64,000 nt of DNA from Rhizobiaceae bacterium MnEN-MB40S (GTDB lineage: Bacteria; Pseudomonadota; Alphaproteobacteria; Rhizobiales; Rhizobiaceae), in the NCBI GenBank assembly GCA_024343425.1, contig BRLC01000017.1, positions 62,001-126,000 of the forward strand. The letters are read 5' to 3'. Under the pieces are notes generated by a model. That model saw only the letters and a program-made list of their open reading frames with translations. It had not been told where the DNA came from and did no database searches. A program made the position numbers and the translations under genes. Below, one piece after another: positions 1 through 7,711 of this stretch (position 1 is the first letter of the stretch; each line of letters starts with the position of its first letter).

Positions 1-1
1 G

Positions 2-184
2 ACCATCACGGAAGTTGACGACGCGTTCCGCAAGCAGTGGGCTGACGGCATGGACAATGTCGCCCAGACCTGGGCTACACAGGTTGACAGTGAAGGCAAG
101 GCCGGCACCGAGATCCTGAAGGCGTACATGGACGCCGTGCGCGCCGCCGGCGGCGCGCCTGTTCGCAACTGGGACCAGGAGTAA
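2..184 (+). CDS. TRAP transporter substrate-binding protein, C-terminal end (partial)
   Basis: Only the last 60 codons are in the window; the gene begins upstream. The visible tail is an Ala/Lys-rich helix ending in NWDQE before a TAA. It is followed 9 bases later by a TRAP small permease and then a large permease, the usual order dctP-dctQ-dctM. In that position it should be the periplasmic protein that captures the substrate and delivers it to the membrane pair. The tail alone is too short to show the ligand class, so the call rests mainly on operon position. Confidence 0.7.
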   Translation, partial: TITEVDDAFRKQWADGMDNVAQTWATQVDSEGKAGTEILKAYMDAVRAAGGAPVRNWDQE

Positions 185-193
185 TCGGTCGCC

Positions 194-766
194 ATGACCA
201 TGGAAACCACGCCGGAGCCTTCGGGCTCCGGCACGGCCGGAAAGATCCGAAGGGCCGCTGACGGTATCTCGAACACGCTGAACGTGATCGGCACGATCAT
301 GATCGTCGGCCTCGTGATCCTCGTCAACGCCGATGTCATTGGCCGCAACGCCTTCCTCGCACCGGTATCAGGCGTACCTGAAATTGTCTCGATGTCCATT
401 GTCGCCATTGTCTTCCTGCAGGTTTCGCAGGCTTTTCGCATGGGGCGCTTCACCCGCACGGACGCGCTGCTCGACGCCGTCGCCCGCCGCTCAAAACGGG
501 TGCGCAACGCGATGGAATTTGTCTACGTCATTGCGGCGTTCGTGTTGATCTGGCTCCTGTTCTCGGCCAGCGTGCCACTTTTTGAAAAGTCATGGCAACG
601 CCAGTCCTATGTCGGAACCGTTGGCGATTTCACGTTTCCGGATTGGCCCGTCAAACTGGTTATCCTGATCGGCTGCGCCGCTCTCTTGATGCAGCTTGCG
701 ATTTCCGGCGCTGTTGCGCTCTGGGGCATATTTCATCCCGCTGAAGACGACGGAGCCGGCCAATGA
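194..766 (+). CDS. TRAP transporter small permease (DctQ-type)
   Basis: A 190-residue protein with four hydrophobic segments, near residues 29-48, 60-80, 108-128 and 150-176, as expected for the four-helix DctQ subunit. The stretch VLVNADVIGRNAF, followed by a PEI(V/M) turn, is the hallmark of this family. DctQ pairs with the large permease to form the Na+-coupled uptake channel of a TRAP transporter. The stop overlaps the start of the large permease by 4 bases (ATGA), so the two are translationally coupled. The transported compound cannot be read from sequence. The catabolic genes downstream suggest a carboxylic acid or a lactone/keto acid precursor. Confidence 0.9.
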   Translation: MTMETTPEPSGSGTAGKIRRAADGISNTLNVIGTIMIVGLVILVNADVIGRNAFLAPVSGVPEIVSMSIVAIVFLQVSQAFRMGRFTRTDALLDAVARRSKRVRNAMEFVYVIAAFVLIWLLFSASVPLFEKSWQRQSYVGTVGDFTFPDWPVKLVILIGCAALLMQLAISGAVALWGIFHPAEDDGAGQ

Positions 767-2073
767 CGTCTTTTGAAATCGGCCTGGCGACGCTCGGCGC
801 CATGATGGTGCTTGTCTACGCCGGTCTCTGGGTGCCGATCGCCCTGATGTTGTGCTCCTATGTCGGCGTGTGGATGATCAAAGGGTCTCCGCTCCTTGCC
901 GGCAAGCTACTGGCGCTCGCCGCGTCAGAAACCATCTCTTCCTATTTTTTCGGCGTGGTGCCGCTATTCGTCCTGATGGGATTCCTTGTCTCGGTCTCCG
1001 GCCTCGGGCGCGACGCCTACGACGTCGCCAACCAGCTGTTTCGCCGGGTAAAAGGCGGCCTCGGCGTATCCACTGTCGCCGCGAATGCGATATTCGCCGC
1101 GATCACCGGCATTTCCATCGCGTCCGCCGCCGTTTTCACCCGTATCGCCGTGCCGGAGATGGTGCGCCACGGCTATACCGGGAAATTCTCCGTCGGCGTC
1201 GTCGCGGGCTCTTCCGTCCTCGGCATGCTGATTCCGCCGAGCCTGCTGCTCATTCTTTACGGGCTTCTGACCGAGCAGTCCGTCGGAGACCTGTTCCTCG
1301 CAGGCGTCCTGCCCGGCATCCTGCTGGCGATCGTCTTTGCCGGCGGCGTCATTTCCATGGCCTATTTCTGGCCCTCCTTTATCGGCGAGAACCTGTCCGA
1401 GGACACCGAGCACGACATGGGCTCGGCGGAAATGGCGAAGAAGGGCTTGCCGATCCTCGCGCTGATCCTGCTTGTGCTTGGCGGTATCTACGCCGGCGTC
1501 TTCACGCCGATCGAGGCCGGAGCGGTCGGATGCCTTGGCGCCATCATTATCGGCCTGTTTCGCCGCTCGCTCACACTGTCCAATTTCTGGGAAGTGTTGA
1601 CGGACACCGGTCTGGTGACGGCGTCGGTCTGTTTTCTCATCATCGCCGCGCAGATGTATTCGCGCATGCTTGCGCTGTCCGGCGTGCCACAGGAGTTCGG
1701 CGTGTTCGTCGCGACGGCCGATATTGGCTTCTGGGGCGTTATCATCGCCTATGTCGTCCTGCTGATTGTGATGGGCACGATCCTCGACTCCTCGTCGATC
1801 ATGCTGATCATGGTGCCGCTGATGCTGCCGGTGATACAGCCGCTCGGCGTCGATCTTGTCTGGTTCGGCATCGTGACGGTGATCGCGGTTGAAATTGGTC
1901 TGCTGACCCCGCCCTTCGGCATATCGGTCTTCGTCATCAAGTCGACCCTCGATGACGATTCCATCAGCCTTGGGGAAATTTTCCGCGGCGCGGCCCCCTT
2001 CGCCCTGATGATGGTGGTCGTGCTTCTCGCGGTTCTCGTCTATCCGCCGCTCACAACGGCGCTCATACAATAG
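763..2073 (+). CDS. TRAP transporter large permease (DctM-type)
   Basis: A 436-residue, very hydrophobic protein with roughly a dozen membrane spans, the normal length of DctM. Family signatures are visible, such as PLFVLMGF near residue 65 and GMLIPPSLLLILYG near residue 153. A repeated G-x-LTPPFG motif lies near residue 375, typical of the inverted-repeat transport domain. It forms the ion-coupled translocation path with DctQ. It starts inside the DctQ stop codon and is followed 18 bases later by a cyclase-family gene on the same strand. The transporter and the enzymes that follow therefore look like one catabolic operon. Confidence 0.93.
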   Translation: MTSFEIGLATLGAMMVLVYAGLWVPIALMLCSYVGVWMIKGSPLLAGKLLALAASETISSYFFGVVPLFVLMGFLVSVSGLGRDAYDVANQLFRRVKGGLGVSTVAANAIFAAITGISIASAAVFTRIAVPEMVRHGYTGKFSVGVVAGSSVLGMLIPPSLLLILYGLLTEQSVGDLFLAGVLPGILLAIVFAGGVISMAYFWPSFIGENLSEDTEHDMGSAEMAKKGLPILALILLVLGGIYAGVFTPIEAGAVGCLGAIIIGLFRRSLTLSNFWEVLTDTGLVTASVCFLIIAAQMYSRMLALSGVPQEFGVFVATADIGFWGVIIAYVVLLIVMGTILDSSSIMLIMVPLMLPVIQPLGVDLVWFGIVTVIAVEIGLLTPPFGISVFVIKSTLDDDSISLGEIFRGAAPFALMMVVVLLAVLVYPPLTTALIQ

Positions 2074-2091
2074 TTTCCGGAAGGACATTCA

Positions 2092-2868
2092 ATGGCAAGA
2101 CGTATCGTAGACCTCTCCGTTCCGCTCGAAACCGGGATTGCTTCCGATCCGCCGATGGCGTTGCCCGAGATAGAATATTTCGATCATCAGGCGACGGTCG
2201 AACAGATCACCACTTTCTTTTCCGGCCTGACAAAGGAAGGTCTGCCGGGCGGCGAGGGATGGGCTGTCGAGCAGCTCAACATCTCGACCCACAACGGGAC
2301 GCATCTGGACGCGCCGTACCATTACCATTCGACGATGAACAATGGCGAGCGCGCCATGACCATCGACGAGATTCCGCTCGACTGGTGCTTCCGTCCGGGC
2401 GTCAAGCTTGATTTCCGGCACATGGAAGACGGCTATGTCGCCACGGCCAACGACGTCGAAGCCGAGCTCAAACGCATCGGCTATGAGCTGCAGCCGCTCG
2501 ACATCGTGGTCGTCAACACGGCGGCGGGCGAGCGTTACGGAGAGAGCGATTTCCTTTTGCGCGGCTGCGGCATGGGGCGCGAGGCGACGCTTTATCTGCT
2601 GGAGCGCGGCGTTCGCGTGACCGGCATCGACGGCTGGAGCTGGGATGCGCCTTTCGTCCACACCGCCAAGAGATTCGCCGAAACCAAGGATCCCTCGATC
2701 ATCTGGGAAGGCCATCGCGCCGGCATGGAAATTGGATACTGCCATATGGAAAAGCTGACCAATCTGGATCAGCTTCCGGCATACGGATACGAGATTTCCT
2801 GCTTTCCGTTCAAGATCAAGGACGCGTCCGCCGGTTTCATCCGGGCGGTGGCGATTTTCGAAGACTAG
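2092..2868 (+). CDS. Cyclase-family (PF04199) metal-dependent hydrolase
   Basis: A 258-residue protein that starts with VDLSVPLETG and carries the metal-binding motif HNGTHLDAPYHYH near residues 66-78, both diagnostic of the cyclase family. Members include kynurenine formamidase and bacterial trans-dienelactone hydrolase; they hydrolyse amide or lactone bonds using Zn or Mn. A later conserved GIDGWSWD segment (near 179-186) fits the family active site. GGAAGGAC upstream is the ribosome site. It lies between the TRAP genes and a BKACE gene, so a ring-opening or hydrolytic step on the imported substrate is a fair inference. The true substrate is unknown. Confidence 0.85.
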   Translation: MARRIVDLSVPLETGIASDPPMALPEIEYFDHQATVEQITTFFSGLTKEGLPGGEGWAVEQLNISTHNGTHLDAPYHYHSTMNNGERAMTIDEIPLDWCFRPGVKLDFRHMEDGYVATANDVEAELKRIGYELQPLDIVVVNTAAGERYGESDFLLRGCGMGREATLYLLERGVRVTGIDGWSWDAPFVHTAKRFAETKDPSIIWEGHRAGMEIGYCHMEKLTNLDQLPAYGYEISCFPFKIKDASAGFIRAVAIFED

Positions 2869-2902
2869 CATTCACAAAAACAGCTGAAAGGGAGGCGCCG
2901 TC

Positions 2903-3841
2903 ATGGCCCGAAAAATGGATAAAGTCATCATCACCTGCGCCGTGACCGGGGGCGTGCATACGCCTACCATGTCCGACGCTCTGCCGATTACCCCGGACGA
3001 AATCGCGCGTCAGTCGATCGACGCGGCCGAGGCCGGCGCCTCGATCATCCACCTGCATGCGCGCAACCCGGAAGACGGTCGCCCGACGCCGGATCCGGAC
3101 GTCTTCATGCAGTTCCTGCCGCGCATCAAGCAGGCGACGGATTCGGTGATCAACATCACCACCGGCGGCGGCCTCGGCATGACCGTCCAGGAACGGTTGG
3201 CGGCCCCCTTGAAAGCCGAACCCGAAATGTGCTCGCTCAACATGGGGTCCATGAACTTCGCGCTGCATCCGCTGGCGGGCAAGTACAAGACCTGGAAGCA
3301 TGAATGGGAGCAGCCATTTCTGGTCGCCAGTGAGGACTTCATCTTCCGCAACACGTTCAAGGATATCCGATACATCCTGAAGCATCTGGGAGAGGGCTGC
3401 GGCACCCGCTTCGAGCACGAATGCTACGATATCGGCCATCTCTACAATCTCGCCTATTTCGTCGACGCCGGCTTGATCAAGCCCCCCTTCCTGGTGCAGT
3501 CGATCTTCGGCATCCTTGGCGGTATCGGCGCCGAGATGGAAAACGTCATGTTCATGAAGCAGACGGCAGACCGTCTCTTCGGCGATGATTATGTCTGGTC
3601 GGTTCTCGCCGCCGGCCGCTACCAGATGCCGTTCATCACCCAGGCCGCCATGCTCGGCGGCAATGTGCGTGTCGGTCTTGAGGATTCGCTCAATATCGGA
3701 AAGGGCCAGCTTGCTGAATCCAATGCCCAGCAGGTCAGGAAAATCCGCACCATCATCGAAGAACTCGGCCTTGAGGTCGCGTCGCCCGCCGATGCGCGCG
3801 CAGCGCTCGATCTCAAGGGCGGCGACATGGTCAAGTTCTGA
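2903..3841 (+). CDS. BKACE / 3-keto-5-aminohexanoate cleavage-type enzyme (DUF849)
   Basis: A 312-residue protein of the DUF849 family. The family condenses a beta-keto acid with acetyl-CoA and releases acetoacetate plus a new CoA ester. The zinc-binding pair is visible as HLHAR (His50, His52) after the usual ITCAVTGG start, with NITTGGG near residue 84. The ribosome site AAAGGGAGG lies 10 bases ahead of the ATG. The stop codon overlaps the next start (TGATG), so it is coupled to the SMP-30-like gene. Together with the cyclase it suggests that the imported compound becomes a beta-keto acid cleaved here. The specificity residues were not resolved. Confidence 0.9.
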   Translation: MARKMDKVIITCAVTGGVHTPTMSDALPITPDEIARQSIDAAEAGASIIHLHARNPEDGRPTPDPDVFMQFLPRIKQATDSVINITTGGGLGMTVQERLAAPLKAEPEMCSLNMGSMNFALHPLAGKYKTWKHEWEQPFLVASEDFIFRNTFKDIRYILKHLGEGCGTRFEHECYDIGHLYNLAYFVDAGLIKPPFLVQSIFGILGGIGAEMENVMFMKQTADRLFGDDYVWSVLAAGRYQMPFITQAAMLGGNVRVGLEDSLNIGKGQLAESNAQQVRKIRTIIEELGLEVASPADARAALDLKGGDMVKF

Positions 3842-4866
3842 TGGGCGGAAATCCGATAAAAGGTTTCGTGGTCGATCCAGCGGAGATCCGCACGATCGGC
3901 CACGACCTGCAGCGGCCTGAATGCATCCTCGCCGAGCCGGACGGATCGCTCTGGTCGGCGGACGCCCGCGGCGGCGTCGTTCACATCTTCCCGGATGGCC
4001 GCCAGGAGATCATCGCCCAGACCCAGCAGACGGATTTTGCGTCCGCGACCGACGATGCTGCGCGCTTTACGCAAGGCACGCTGCCAAACGGCCTCGCCTT
4101 CGCTCGCAACGGCGACATCCTCGTCTCCAATTTCGGCACCGACCGGCTCGAATTGATGAAGCGCACCGGCGAAAGCGAAGTGCTCTACGACAGGATCGAC
4201 GGCCGGGCGATCGGCAAGGTCAATTTCGTGTTGCGGGACAGTCGAGACCGCGTCTGGCTCACCGTCTCTACCACCATTCCAAACTGGATGGAGGCGATAA
4301 GCCCCGATCTGAAAGACGGGTTCGTCGCCATGGCCGACGAGAAGGGGCTGCGCATCGTCGCTGACGGGTTTGCCTTCACCAACGAGATCCGTTTCGACGC
4401 GAAGGAGGAATGGCTCTATGTCGTCGAAACGACCGGCAAGCGCATAACCCGCCTGCGGGTGCAGGAAGACGGCTCGCTGACTGACCGGGAGACGTTCGGT
4501 CCTTCCGATCACAACGCCTTCATCGACGGCATAGCTTTTGACGCCTACGGCAATCTCTGGGGCACCCATGTGATGATCGATCGCATATTCGCCATTACCC
4601 CTGAGGGCGATCTGCAGATCATTCTTGACGACGACCACGGATCGGCCGCCGGCAAGGAATTGCTGAAGGCCTTTGACGAGGATCGCGTCACGCCCGATCT
4701 GCAGATGGCCTGCGGCGGCTCGATCGCGCCCTGGATGGCGAGCGTCACCTTCGGCGGTCCCGATCTGAAAAACGTCTATATCGGCAGCCTGCGCGGAACG
4801 ACGATCCCGTATTTCCGCTCGCCTGTGGCGGGTCTTCCCATGGTTCACTGGAATGAAGGACAATGA
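3841..4866 (+). CDS. SMP-30/gluconolactonase/LRE family beta-propeller protein
   Basis: A 341-residue protein with SMP-30 signatures: RPECILAEPDGSLWSADARGG at its start (residues 22-42), TLPNGLAFARNGDIL near residue 80, and FTNEIRFDA near residue 180. These supply the acidic and Asn ligands of the Ca2+ or Zn2+ site. The family hydrolyses lactones to hydroxy acids. The start overlaps the BKACE stop, and 4 bases of its end lie within the ribosome-site region of the OsmC gene. In this operon it probably handles a lactone intermediate, alongside the cyclase-family hydrolase. That role is inferred. Confidence 0.85.
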   Translation: MGGNPIKGFVVDPAEIRTIGHDLQRPECILAEPDGSLWSADARGGVVHIFPDGRQEIIAQTQQTDFASATDDAARFTQGTLPNGLAFARNGDILVSNFGTDRLELMKRTGESEVLYDRIDGRAIGKVNFVLRDSRDRVWLTVSTTIPNWMEAISPDLKDGFVAMADEKGLRIVADGFAFTNEIRFDAKEEWLYVVETTGKRITRLRVQEDGSLTDRETFGPSDHNAFIDGIAFDAYGNLWGTHVMIDRIFAITPEGDLQIILDDDHGSAAGKELLKAFDEDRVTPDLQMACGGSIAPWMASVTFGGPDLKNVYIGSLRGTTIPYFRSPVAGLPMVHWNEGQ

Positions 4867-4867
4867 G

Positions 4868-5365
4868 ATGAGCGACTTTTCTGCAATGCCCGACCGCACG
4901 GTCGTCCAATTCGACTGCCAGGGAAAGGCCGTCGGCAAGATGCGCAACGAACTCGCCGTGCAGATGGTCAAGCCGTCGCTGGAGGAGTTCGAGCTCGCCA
5001 CCGATGAAGGGCCCTTCCATGGCGGAGACGCTTCCGCGCCGCCGCCGCTCGCCTTGTTCGTGGGCTCCATTACCGGCTGCATCATGACGCAGATCAGGGC
5101 CTTTGCGAAGAGGCTGGGCGTAACGCTCAACGATCTCGACGTGCACACCCGCGTTCAGTGGAACTGGAAACAGGTCGGCCGGGTCTACGAGACAGCGCCA
5201 AAGAGCTTCGAGATCGACGTGCTGATCGACAGCCCCGATCCGGAAGAAAAGGTCATCGAACTGATCGAGACAGCGAAAAAAGGCTGTTTCATCGAGCAGA
5301 CGCTCGGTCAGGGCAACGCCATCCACCATCGCATGAAGACGCCGGATGGCTGGAAGGAAGTATAA
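4868..5365 (+). CDS. OsmC family protein (organic peroxide / redox type)
   Basis: A 165-residue protein starting MSDFSAMPD. I chose the ATG at 4868 because GAAGGA lies 7 bases upstream, whereas the in-frame ATG at 4853 lies inside the preceding gene. OsmC family members reduce organic peroxides with a pair of cysteines. Two candidate cysteines are seen, in SITGCIMTQ near residue 72 and in KKGCFIEQ near residue 138, at the expected spacing. It ends the first operon. Its task there is unclear; some OsmC-like proteins are accessory to catabolic clusters rather than to peroxide defence. Confidence 0.82.
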   Translation: MSDFSAMPDRTVVQFDCQGKAVGKMRNELAVQMVKPSLEEFELATDEGPFHGGDASAPPPLALFVGSITGCIMTQIRAFAKRLGVTLNDLDVHTRVQWNWKQVGRVYETAPKSFEIDVLIDSPDPEEKVIELIETAKKGCFIEQTLGQGNAIHHRMKTPDGWKEV

Positions 5366-5411
5366 TTGCAGCGTGCTGAATGGTTGAAGGCGCGCACTTC
5401 CCGTGCTTTCA

Positions 5412-5435
5412 TTGATCTCCGCTCAAGGAGATCAA
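5412..5435 (+). promoter_or_regulatory. Hairpin that covers the ribosome site of the Cys-rich protein gene
   Basis: A perfect 9-bp inverted repeat, TTGATCTCC and GGAGATCAA, separated by six bases and ending one base before the ATG at 5437. The 3' arm contains the Shine-Dalgarno GGAG. If the RNA folds, the ribosome site is paired, so translation could depend on temperature or on a protein or ligand that opens the stem. This is read directly from sequence; the regulatory role is inferred. Confidence 0.55.
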
Positions 5436-5436
5436 C

Positions 5437-5688
5437 ATGCGATCCTGTCGAACCGCCTGCGCCTTGCTTTTCCTGCCCATAGCCATCGTCGCCACGACGT
5501 CGGCTTTCGCTGTAACCGACGACCAGAAACAGGCCCTGCGGGCCAATTGCCGCGGCGATTTTATTGCCCACTGCCGGGGCGTTTCGCCAGGCGGGGTTGA
5601 AGCCTTTCAGTGTCTTGCCAGGAATTCGCAGGACCTGTCGGCTGCTTGCCATGCCGCCGTCAAGGATGTCGATCCGGCTGTGAAATAG
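5437..5688 (+). CDS. Small exported cysteine-rich repeat protein
   Basis: An 83-residue protein with a clear signal peptide (MRSCRTACALLFLPIAIVA then a TSAFA cut site near residue 25). The mature part has Cys-rich repeat character: CRGDFIAHCRGVSPGG then CLARNSQDLSAAC, resembling the Cys-rich repeat seen in Golgi apparatus protein 1-type domains and in many small alphaproteobacterial exported proteins. Its function is not known. Its Shine-Dalgarno lies in a 9-bp perfect hairpin. It stands alone, with a convergent sirtuin gene downstream. Confidence 0.75.
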   Translation: MRSCRTACALLFLPIAIVATTSAFAVTDDQKQALRANCRGDFIAHCRGVSPGGVEAFQCLARNSQDLSAACHAAVKDVDPAVK

Positions 5689-5729
5689 CGGGTGCGCCCG
5701 GCCTTCTGGCCGATGGCGTCCAAAACTGG

Positions 5730-6434
5730 TCACCGGGTTAACAACCGCTCCACATAGGCTGGCACTACGACCGTCGCCTTGCCGTGTATTGCCTCGTCGA
5801 ACAGCGAAATACCCGCTGACGGCTCCAGATTGAGCTCGACCGTGTGAGCGCCAACCTCGCGGGCCTCGGCGACAAAGCCTGCCGCCGGGTAGACATTGCC
5901 GCTGGTGCCGATGGAGATGAACAGGTCGCAATCGGTCAGCGCGGAATAGATCTCGTCCATGCGATAGGGCATCTCGCCAAACCACACGACGTCGGGGCGC
6001 ATACCGCCGCTCCTATTGCAGGCTGCGCAGACCATGTCGACGGTCAGATCGGTTTCCCAGGGCGTGCGCGCGCCGCAATGCATGCACAGCACCCTGGAGA
6101 TCTCGCCGTGCATATGGATGAGGTTGGTCGTGCCCGCCATTTCGTGCAGCGGGTCGATGTTCTGCGTAACGGTCAGCACATGACCGGGAAATTCCGCCTC
6201 CAGCCGGGCAAGCGCCTTGTGGGCCGCGTTTGGCTGGACGTCCCGGGCGTTGCCGCGGCGCGTGTTGTAGAAGGTCAGAACCCGTTCGGGGTCGCGCAGG
6301 AAAGCCTCGGGCGTCGCGACGTCCTCGATCCGGTGCTTCTGCCAAATGCCGCCCTTGTCGCGGAACGTGGAGAGCCCGGATTCCGCCGAAAGACCGGCGC
6401 CGGTCAGGATGACGATGCGTTCATAAGCGGCCAT
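5730..6434 (-). CDS. Sir2-family NAD-dependent protein deacylase
   Basis: A 234-residue sirtuin. The NAD site GAGLSAESGLSTFRD is at residues 12-26, the TQNID motif near residue 94, and the catalytic His in HMHGE near residue 110. Four zinc cysteines are present as CMHC and CAAC, followed by RPDVVWFGE. It removes acyl groups from lysines using NAD+, yielding nicotinamide and O-acyl-ADP-ribose. The length matches the compact bacterial CobB class. It is monocistronic, convergent with the Cys-rich gene and divergent from the antitoxin gene. Acetyl versus succinyl preference was not assigned. Confidence 0.93.
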   Translation of the reverse strand: MAAYERIVILTGAGLSAESGLSTFRDKGGIWQKHRIEDVATPEAFLRDPERVLTFYNTRRGNARDVQPNAAHKALARLEAEFPGHVLTVTQNIDPLHEMAGTTNLIHMHGEISRVLCMHCGARTPWETDLTVDMVCAACNRSGGMRPDVVWFGEMPYRMDEIYSALTDCDLFISIGTSGNVYPAAGFVAEAREVGAHTVELNLEPSAGISLFDEAIHGKATVVVPAYVERLLTR

Positions 6435-6548
6435 ATGGTTTCAGATAGCATTTGCGGATGATCAGGAGAAGTCGCCGGCAGACCTCTGAGATGGGTGTAG
6501 TTGATTGGCGTTTTCCCTGCTTTGTTGTCACATTGATCGCGCTGTTCG

Positions 6549-6586
6549 TTGGACAAATGGTGTATTTGTTGTATTTTACAGTAAAA
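6549..6586 (+). promoter_or_regulatory. Promoter and palindromic operator of the toxin-antitoxin pair
   Basis: A sigma-70-like promoter, TTGGAC at 6549-6554, a 17-base spacer and TATTTT at 6572-6577. A palindrome TTTTAC-A-GTAAAA (6574-6586) sits on the -10 element. The antitoxin ATG is at 6605. Antitoxins of the Phd class repress their own promoter by binding such palindromes, so autoregulation is likely. Confidence 0.6.
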
Positions 6587-6604
6587 GCAGCATTAGGTAA
6601 TTAT

Positions 6605-6865
6605 ATGTCTGAAACGACCTATTCCACGAGCGATCTATCGCGCAAATCAGGAGATATCATCGCGGACGCACTGCGACATCCGGTGACAATCACCCAGCGC
6701 AGCAAGCCCCGGCTTGTTTTGCTCAATATCGAAGACTACAGAAAGTTGATCGCGCGTGCCGACACGCGAAAGGGTGGAACATTGGAGGCGATGTCAGACG
6801 AATTGGTCGCCGAAATCGAAGCCGCCATCGAAGACTATGCGAGCGAAGATACGGAAAACGAATGA
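6605..6865 (+). CDS. Phd/YefM-type antitoxin
   Basis: An 86-residue protein that starts MSETTYSTSDLSRKSGDI. The N-terminal half is a typical Phd/YefM DNA-binding fold (ALRHPVTITQRSKPRLVLLNIEDYRKL), and the C-terminal half is acidic and probably disordered, to wrap the toxin. A longer open frame reaches back to 6452, but the added stretch is unlike the family and covers the promoter, so I use the ATG at 6605. The stop overlaps the ATG of the next gene by 4 bases, the usual coupling of an antitoxin-toxin pair. Confidence 0.85.
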   Translation: MSETTYSTSDLSRKSGDIIADALRHPVTITQRSKPRLVLLNIEDYRKLIARADTRKGGTLEAMSDELVAEIEAAIEDYASEDTENE

Positions 6866-7272
6866 GTTTTGACTCACTCGAAACTGGTTCTGTCATTCGC
6901 TATCCGTATTTGTGGGTTCGGCAAGCTGTAACCGGTGAATTGGAAGGGCGAAAATCGCGACCGGTGGCGGTCGGGGTGCGCGTACCACGCGCCGATGGAG
7001 ATTTGCTGATTCTGCTGCCGATTACGACCAAAGAACCGATGTCAGGGCGATTGGCGACCGAAATACCGGATATCGAAAAAAGGCGTGCCGGTCTGGACTT
7101 GGATTTGCGCCTCTGGATCATACTCGACGAATACAATGAGGATATAATCGGGCGCTCTTTCTATCTCGAACCCGTGCCACCCATTGGCAGGTTCAGTAAG
7201 GCGTTTTTCCTTCCGTTGATGCGCGAACTGATCGCACGGCGGAAGGATATGAAGGGCGTTAGCCGGCTCTAA
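6862..7272 (+). CDS. Putative PemK/MazF-like toxin partner of the Phd antitoxin
   Basis: A 136-residue protein with the features of the PemK/MazF beta-barrel. It starts with a GSVIRYPYLW strand, then EGRKSRPVAVGVRV (the Arg-Pro of the family's K-x-RP), then DLLILLPITTKEP. The C-terminal half (IILDEYNEDIIGRSFYLEP, then a basic helix) is less familiar. MazF-like proteins are sequence-specific RNases; the catalytic residues cannot be confirmed here. Position just behind a Phd antitoxin with ATGA overlap supports a toxin role. A Phd with a PemK-like partner, rather than with Doc or RelE, is uncommon. It may also be an inactive homologue. Confidence 0.65.
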   Translation: MSFDSLETGSVIRYPYLWVRQAVTGELEGRKSRPVAVGVRVPRADGDLLILLPITTKEPMSGRLATEIPDIEKRRAGLDLDLRLWIILDEYNEDIIGRSFYLEPVPPIGRFSKAFFLPLMRELIARRKDMKGVSRL

Positions 7273-7279
7273 CCGCGAC

Positions 7280-7711
7280 TCAACTCCTGACCACCAGCAC
7301 CGACTGGTCGGCGTGGCGCATGACGCGAGCCGCGTTGGGGCCGAGCAGATAGTCCTCCAGCGCCGGGCGGTGCGACCCCATGACGATGAGATCGACCTTG
7401 AGTTTGTTCGCGGTCCTGATGATCTCCTCATAGATGCTGCCGTGTGCGATCACATGTTGCACCGGTGTTCCCGCGGGAACCGTCTTTGCGGTAAAGGCGT
7501 GCAGTTCCTTCTGGGCGTGTTCGATGAGCTGGCCTTCGTGCCCTTTCGGGAAAAAGGTGCCGACGATGCTCAACCCGTAATCCGGGACCACGGTGATCAC
7601 GTGCAGCGTGTCGCCCTTGCTGAAGACCTCCATGGCGCCGGCGATGACTTTGGTCGAGGTTTCCTGGTCGCCGAGATCGACTGCGGCAAGGATGTTGCGA
7701 AACATGGTCAT
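7280..7711 (-). CDS. Universal stress protein (UspA family), TRAP-associated
   Basis: A 143-residue UspA-fold protein. It starts FRNILAAVDLGD and ends with the ATP-binding pattern VMGSHRPALEDYLLGPNAARVMRHADQSVLVVRS, i.e. G-x2-G-x9-G-type loop and the terminal strand. Its ATG overlaps the stop of the fused TRAP permease by 4 bases. An ATP-binding Usp protein encoded behind a TRAP permease is known in Halomonas (TeaD with TeaABC), where it lowers transport activity. A similar control role is likely here by analogy. Confidence 0.9.
   Translation of the reverse strand: MTMFRNILAAVDLGDQETSTKVIAGAMEVFSKGDTLHVITVVPDYGLSIVGTFFPKGHEGQLIEHAQKELHAFTAKTVPAGTPVQHVIAHGSIYEEIIRTANKLKVDLIVMGSHRPALEDYLLGPNAARVMRHADQSVLVVRS

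Noticed and set aside
964-2088. A 374-codon minus-strand frame across the DctM gene
   Set aside because: Low-complexity His/Asp/Arg-rich shadow of a membrane protein gene.
2092-2868. The cyclase-family protein as the missing dienelactone hydrolase of the cassette
   Set aside because: It is of the trans-DLH family but lies 35 kb away in a different operon with its own transporter.
3619-5148. A 509-codon minus-strand open frame across the BKACE/SMP-30/OsmC genes
   Set aside because: Runs antisense through three recognised genes; composition typical of a shadow frame.
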